A stretch of 11,872 bases of DNA, from assembly GCA_015680635.1 (NCBI GenBank), contig JAABOA010000070.1, forward strand, positions 16,618-28,489, written 5' to 3'. The position numbers were made by a program, and so were the translations under genes. This stretch comes from Lunasporangiospora selenospora (lineage: Eukaryota > Mortierellomycota > Mortierellomycetes > Mortierellales > Mortierellaceae). Below, piece after piece: positions 7,477 to 11,872 of the stretch. Under the pieces are notes generated by a model. It saw only the letters and a program-made list of their open reading frames with translations. It was not told where the DNA came from and did no database searches. The number at the start of each line of letters is the position of its first letter. Position 1 is the first letter of the stretch.

Positions 7477-9673
7477 ATGCCTCCGAGCCACGACTTCAAG
7501 GTGCTTATCGTTGGTGGAGGTCTCGGCGGTTTGATGCTCGCAGTCCTTCTCGAGCGAGCAGGAATCAACTACACTATCTTTGAACGCTCTGTCGAAGTTA
7601 AACCCCTTGGTATGTTTAGTACCCGGAACCAGGAGTGCGGCACATCAGACTGTCCCCACGACATACAGCAGCATCATCGCCACATCATGGCTCTCTGCTC
7701 TTGGCATTGCTCCTTTTTACCATCCCCCACTACCGACAGTCTTCTCCAACTCTTCAATTTTCTATCCTACCGCTGCCTCATGCCAACAAGCACCTCTCCC
7801 AACTTTCTTGACCAGCACTAACTCTTTATCCACTCCTCTGAATATTTGTGGCCTCCCGTCACCTGTACTCTCGACAACTTTTAGGTTCGGCTTTGAGTCT
7901 GGGTGCCAACGTATTCCCTGTATTCGCCCAACTTGGTCTACTTGACGACTTTTACTCAAAGGCAAAACCTTTTGCACAGACGCGTGCTTACCGTGAGACG
8001 GATGAGAAAGTCCGTGTCCGCGACTACTCTCCTGCCAACGAAATGTAACATGTTCTTTTCTATGTCTTGGTTCATGCACAGTTCCTTCTATTCATCCCTA
8101 CAAGATTTCAAATGCTGACACGATGTGGTTTCTATCTGATATCTTTTTAATGTACATGTTTCTCTGCTCTCTTCTCCGATACTACTAAAAAAAAAGTGCG
8201 GGCTATCTTCCCCATATTATTGCTCGGCCCGATCTCTACAACATCTTGCGAAAGCAAATTCCACCTCACAAGATCTTACTCTCCAAAAAGGTCCTCTCCA
8301 TTCACGAGCGCGAGGATGGTGAAGAAGGCCGCCGAGGTCATGTCCGAATTACTTGCTCTGACAAGTCCATCTACGAAGGTGACGTTCTCGTTGGTGCCGA
8401 TGGCGCATATAGCGCAGTCCGACAGGGACTCTATAAGAAATTGGCAGCCATGGACTTGCTGCCTGAAAATGATCGAACGGATGAAGAGACTGGGTCCACG
8501 CAACAGCTTCCATTCTCGAGCATCTGTCTCGTAGGTCAGACGTCCCCACAGAGCCATGAGAAGTTCAAGGTCTTGGAGGAAACTTTTTCGAGATTCGACA
8601 TTACGGTTGGACATGACAAGCCGTACTCTGTAAGTCTCCCTTTGATACTGCTCATTCTTATCTTGTCTTTAATGGTCATTTACTTGCTCTGTCCTAACAT
8701 CCCCGATGATTGTTGAATCCATGCGACAATACAGTGGGTGACGTTCACGACAAAGCGAAACACTCTGTGCTGGATGGTGATTCAACATCTGGACAAGGTC
8801 TCTTTCCAGGACCATGACAGCTTCCGCAATTCAGAGTGGGGACCCGAGGCGGCCCAAGCAATGTGTGATCAGGTCAAGGACTTTCCTTTACCCAGCTACC
8901 CAGGATTGACCATTGGCGATCTTATGAAAGAAACCCCCAAGGAATTGATCTCTAAAGTCATGCTCGAAGAGAAGCTCTTCGAGACTTGGTACAGTGGCCG
9001 CGTTGTCCTGTTGGGAGATGGTAAGTAAACTAGATGGGCAGTCGAGAATCCTACATCCAAACAAACAAAATGAAGAAAAGATTCGTGGAGGGGATTGTGT
9101 TGTTGCTACTCTATTGCTAAAGAGTATCTACTGATTTTTTTTTGCAATTGGTTCTGAATGTAATGTTAATACTTTTAGCTTGCCATAAGCTACATCCTGC
9201 AGCAGGACTGGGAGCCGTGAGCGCTATCCATGACGCTGTGGCATTGGCCAATGTTCTCTACGACCTTCCTTCGCCAACAGACTGCAATGACCTTACAAAG
9301 GCCTTTGAAATCTACCGACAAGAACGTTACCCAATCGCCAAGGTCTCCTGGGATACGAGCCATAAAATGAGTCGTGTCCTCGGCAAGGTGAGTTTTTGCG
9401 TTTTTTTCTTTCTTTCTTCGGACTGCTCTGATGAACATCAGGGGAAAAAACGAGAGCTTGTTACTGATGCCCTGCCTCATGTTATAGACATTTGTGAACT
9501 TGGTTATCCGGTTCATGATCAATCGCATGCCAGACTGGATTTGGATCAAGGCTTTGACTAGAATGTATGGCTACCGACCTCAAGTCAGTTTCCTTCCTCG
9601 CTCTAGAGACCGCGGTGCAGTTCCTCCAGCCCCCCAGCTCAGTCTCAAGTCTTATGAAAACATTGCACTCTAG
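7477..9673 (+). CDS. FAD-dependent class A (PHBH-fold) monooxygenase, substrate unknown
   Basis: Six exons: 7477-7609, 7885-8044, 8197-8629, 8735-9020, 9179-9387, 9488-9673; 1407 nt, 468 aa. The three flavoprotein motifs are in order. The first is GxGxxG in VLIVGGGLGGL (9-19), with ribose-binding Glu 36 in YTIFERS. The second is the DG motif GDVLVGADGAYSAVR (159-173). The third is the GD motif LLGDACHKLHPAAGLGA (334-350). IARPDLYNIL (106-115) is also typical. Such enzymes use NAD(P)H and O2 to hydroxylate or epoxidise small molecules. The C-terminal 25 residues after 408 are hydrophobic and amphipathic with Trp, which may form a membrane-leaning helix. The last GD-motif stretch reads GLGA rather than the usual GQG. 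Exons 2 and 3 are joined at a poor acceptor (8196) preceded by an A-run, but the frame and motifs demand it. The protein resembles a family I recall as expanded in Mortierella; no substrate can be read from it. Confidence 0.92.
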
Positions 9674-9897
9674 AATACGTATCATCTCTTCTTTCTCTGT
9701 CTATCGACATACCCAATAATACTTTGACAGTTGGCATTTAGTAATACAGTCTATTCTGCACATTTTATAAGGAGGATGAGGAGGGTGGAATGAAGGAAGA
9801 AATGGTCGATCAACCAGGAGGGGGTAAAAAAAAATACTATGAGACAAAAACTAGGGATATGAGATAGAAAAGGGTGTGAAGCAGAATTGCTTGTTTT
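9674..9897. other. Convergent 3' ends of monooxygenase and GCDH
   Basis: The 224 bases between the two stop codons must hold both 3' untranslated regions. They are AT-rich, with an A-run at 9826-9834 and AATAAT near 9716. No perfect AATAAA is seen on either strand and there is no coding signal. Confidence 0.65.
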
Positions 9898-11758
9898 CTA
9901 GTCGGTGGCGCTGAAAGAGGCAAGGCCGGTGATTGCACGTCCCAAAATCAAGGCATGAACGTCGTGCGTACCCTCGTATGTGTTCACAGCCTCAAGGTTC
10001 ATGACATGACGGATGATATGGTACTCATCGCTGATACCGTTACCACCCAACATGTCACGAGAAGTGCGAGCGATATCGAGAGCCTTGCCGCACGAGTTGC
10101 GCTTGATCATCGAGATCATCTCGGGTGCAATCTTGCCCTCATCCTTGAGACGACCAACCTGGAGACATGCCTGCAAGCCAATTGCAATCTCAGTGTTGGC
10201 ATCAGCCATCTTCTTTTGCATCAACTGGAAGCGCGCCAAGGGCACTCCGAACTGCTTGCGGTTCAATGTGTAATCTCTAGCCTGTGCCAAGCAGAACTCG
10301 GCAGCACCCAAGGCACCCCAGGCAATACCAAAGCGAGCGTTGTTAAGGCATCCGAAAGGTCCCTTGAGACCGTGGACATTGGGCAACAAGTTCTCGGCAG
10401 GAACCTCGACATCATCCATCATGATCATGCCGGTGATCGAAGCGCGGAGCGAGAACTTGCCCTCAATCTTGGGGGCGCTGAGTCCCTTCATACCCTTCTC
10501 AAGGACAAAGCCCTTGATCTTGTTGCCATCAGACTGGTCCTTGGCCCAGACGACGAAAACGTCTGCAATAGGCGAGTTGGTGATCCAAGTCTTGGAGCCG
10601 CTGATGACATAGTGGCCGTTGACCTTGCGAGCGACAGTCTCCATCGAGCCGGGGTCCGATCCGTGGTTAGGCTCGGTCAAACCGAAGCATCCCACAATCT
10701 CACCCTTGGCTATTGTCAAGGTAATTGGGTTGAAATATATATAAATATCAGGACACTGTTTGTTTGAGAATTCAAATTCTGGTGGAGCAGAAGGAGAGAG
10801 GGATATTCAACCACTTACCAAGGCGGGGAAGCCACTTCTGCTTCTGGGCCTCGGTACCGTATGCGTAGATAGGGTGCATCACCAACGAGGACTGGACACT
10901 CATTGCCGAGCGGTATCCGCTGTCAACTCTATAGATCGGGGATAATGCGATAATAAACACTGAATAATGAGTAAAAAGTAAAAGAGAGAAAACAAGGTCC
11001 GACGGTTGTGTTTTTCTCTATGAATATTTGCTTCGTTATTACCTCTCGACTTCGCGAGCAGTCAAGCCGTAGGCGACTGAAGAGACACCAGCACATCCAT
11101 ATCCTTCAATAGTTGAGCCGAGCAAGCCGAGCTCACCCATCTCGCTCAAGATATCCCTGTCGAAATCTAGATAAAAAAAATAACAACCGTTGCAAAATAG
11201 GAGCCAGTTAGCCAAAACATTGATCTCGCACTCAGTAAAGGAATAATAGGGCGGTAGACCACTCTCATTCTGCTGTCGTCAACATCTCGTTGTTCTTTTA
11301 CATACTCTCGTGGCGGTTGGCCATGGTGACGCGAGGCATCAACTTTTCTTGGCAGTAATCGCGAGCGACATCTCTATAAACAAGGAAATGTACAAATGAA
11401 TAGTTAGACAAACACGCCGACTCTTTTACTCAAAAAAATAATAAGAATTACAGGATGGTTGGAGGTAATCCCACGGTACCTGACAGCAATTTCCTCCTCG
11501 GTGAGCTGAGAATTGAGGTTGAGGGGATCGGTCCAGTCGTACTTGACAAAGGCTGAAAAGCGAGTGAGTGTGAGATATGAAAGGGAAGGTAAAAAGAAAA
11601 AAAAGAATAAGTTGTTAAAAGAGTGAGGAAAAAAAAGGGTAGACAAGAAACATGAATGATATGAAAAAGATGGTAGTACCCTTCGATTGCGATGCCATGG
11701 TGCGGACATTGGCGACGATGGATGGCTTGATCGCCTTGGTGAGGATGCGGAGAGACAT
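9898..11758 (-). CDS. GCDH: Glutaryl-CoA dehydrogenase, mitochondrial
   Basis: Six exons on the minus strand: 11758-11680, 11552-11480, 11373-11306, 11166-11043, 10928-10819, 10709-9898; 1266 nt, 421 aa. The enzyme oxidises and decarboxylates glutaryl-CoA to crotonyl-CoA in lysine and tryptophan breakdown, passing electrons to ETF in the matrix. Residues 1-24 ([15 protein letters not shown]...) form a basic, acid-free presequence. Visible marks: [47 protein letters not shown], Arg 121-Ser 122 in [15 protein letters not shown] (substrate carboxylate site in human GCDH), the acyl-CoA dehydrogenase signature [10 protein letters not shown] (161-170), [11 protein letters not shown], and catalytic Glu 397 in [20 protein letters not shown]. 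All five introns (127, 106, 139, 114, 109 nt) lie in the first 454 coding bases, and the last 812 are one exon. Donors GTACTA and GTACCG are weak, but the frame and the family sequence fix them. Confidence 0.97.
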
Positions 11759-11872
11759 TATGTGGAGCTGATGAGAGTGGAGTGGGAGGATCGAGAGAGA
11801 TGAGGATGGAAATGAGGATCGAGATGTAGGAAAGAGAGAAAGAAAGAGAGAGAGAAGAAAAAAAAAATAGGT
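11759..11872 (-). promoter_or_regulatory. Leader and promoter edge of GCDH
   Basis: On the GCDH coding strand this stretch is almost all pyrimidine, with CATCC and CTCTC tracts directly before the ATG (which has A at -3). It resembles the leaders of the monooxygenase and RSM22-like genes. The promoter itself probably extends past the window edge. Confidence 0.45.
11829..11867 (+). repeat. GA-rich purine tract
   Basis: An uninterrupted run of 39 purines made of AAAG and GA units ends in ten or so A. It is simple sequence in the GCDH leader and is prone to length variation and sequencing error. Confidence 0.85.

Noticed and set aside
8081-8196. Alternative acceptors (8080 CAG, 8104 AAG) for monooxygenase intron 2
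   Set aside because: The reading from each reaches a stop before the conserved ARPDLY motif, and the first would make an intron of only 36 bases.
9955-10767. A 270-codon open frame on the plus strand
   Set aside because: It lies antisense to the last exon of GCDH, whose codon bias keeps the opposite frame open. The product has no recognisable motif and runs past the exon into the intron.
1-11872. Secondary-metabolite cluster, transposon, tRNA or CRISPR
   Set aside because: There is only one oxidoreductase of accessory type, with no synthase, transporter or regulator. No terminal repeats, transposase motifs, cloverleaf box sequences or spaced repeats were found by eye.

Overview
The window looks like nuclear DNA of an intron-rich fungus, most likely an early-diverging filamentous one; Mortierellomycotina is my best guess. 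Five protein genes carry 22 complete spliceosomal introns and one cut by the window edge. Most are 90-200 nt, with GT donors, TAG/CAG acceptors and A/T-rich 3' ends. The Mortierella guess rests on gene style, on resemblance of the flavin monooxygenase to a family I remember as expanded there, and on a CLYBL-type lyase together with a mitochondrial glutaryl-CoA dehydrogenase. No search was run.

Layout. (1) 57-1198, minus: 5' part of an RSM22/METTL17-type mitochondrial ribosome assembly factor, running off the left edge. (2) 1199-1420: short shared promoter between two head-to-head genes. (3) 1421-3827, plus: CLYBL-type citramalyl-CoA/malyl-CoA lyase, nine exons, 413 aa, mitochondrial presequence. 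(4) 4106-5967, minus: glycylpeptide N-tetradecanoyltransferase (NMT), four exons, 483 aa, convergent with CLYBL. (5) 5968-7476: gene-poor stretch holding the divergent promoters of NMT and the next gene. (6) 7477-9673, plus: FAD-dependent class A monooxygenase, six exons, 468 aa, substrate unknown. (7) 9898-11758, minus: glutaryl-CoA dehydrogenase, six exons, 421 aa, mitochondrial presequence, convergent with the monooxygenase. (8) 11759-11872: its pyrimidine-rich leader (coding strand).

All gene models were built by hand: each exon junction preserves the reading frame and rejoins a conserved family motif, so coding lengths add up to whole codons for the four complete genes. Three of the five products (RSM22-like, CLYBL, GCDH) are mitochondrial. 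CLYBL and GCDH both act on short-chain dicarboxyl CoA thioesters, but they are separated by two unrelated genes and there is no sign of a cluster. NMT is a cytosolic housekeeping enzyme. The monooxygenase is the only gene with an accessory character.

I found no mobile element, tRNA, rRNA, CRISPR array or obvious new system. The items most worth checking are the unusual 3' splice site in the monooxygenase, the altered NMT signature, the shared RSM22/CLYBL promoter and the unknown substrate of the monooxygenase.
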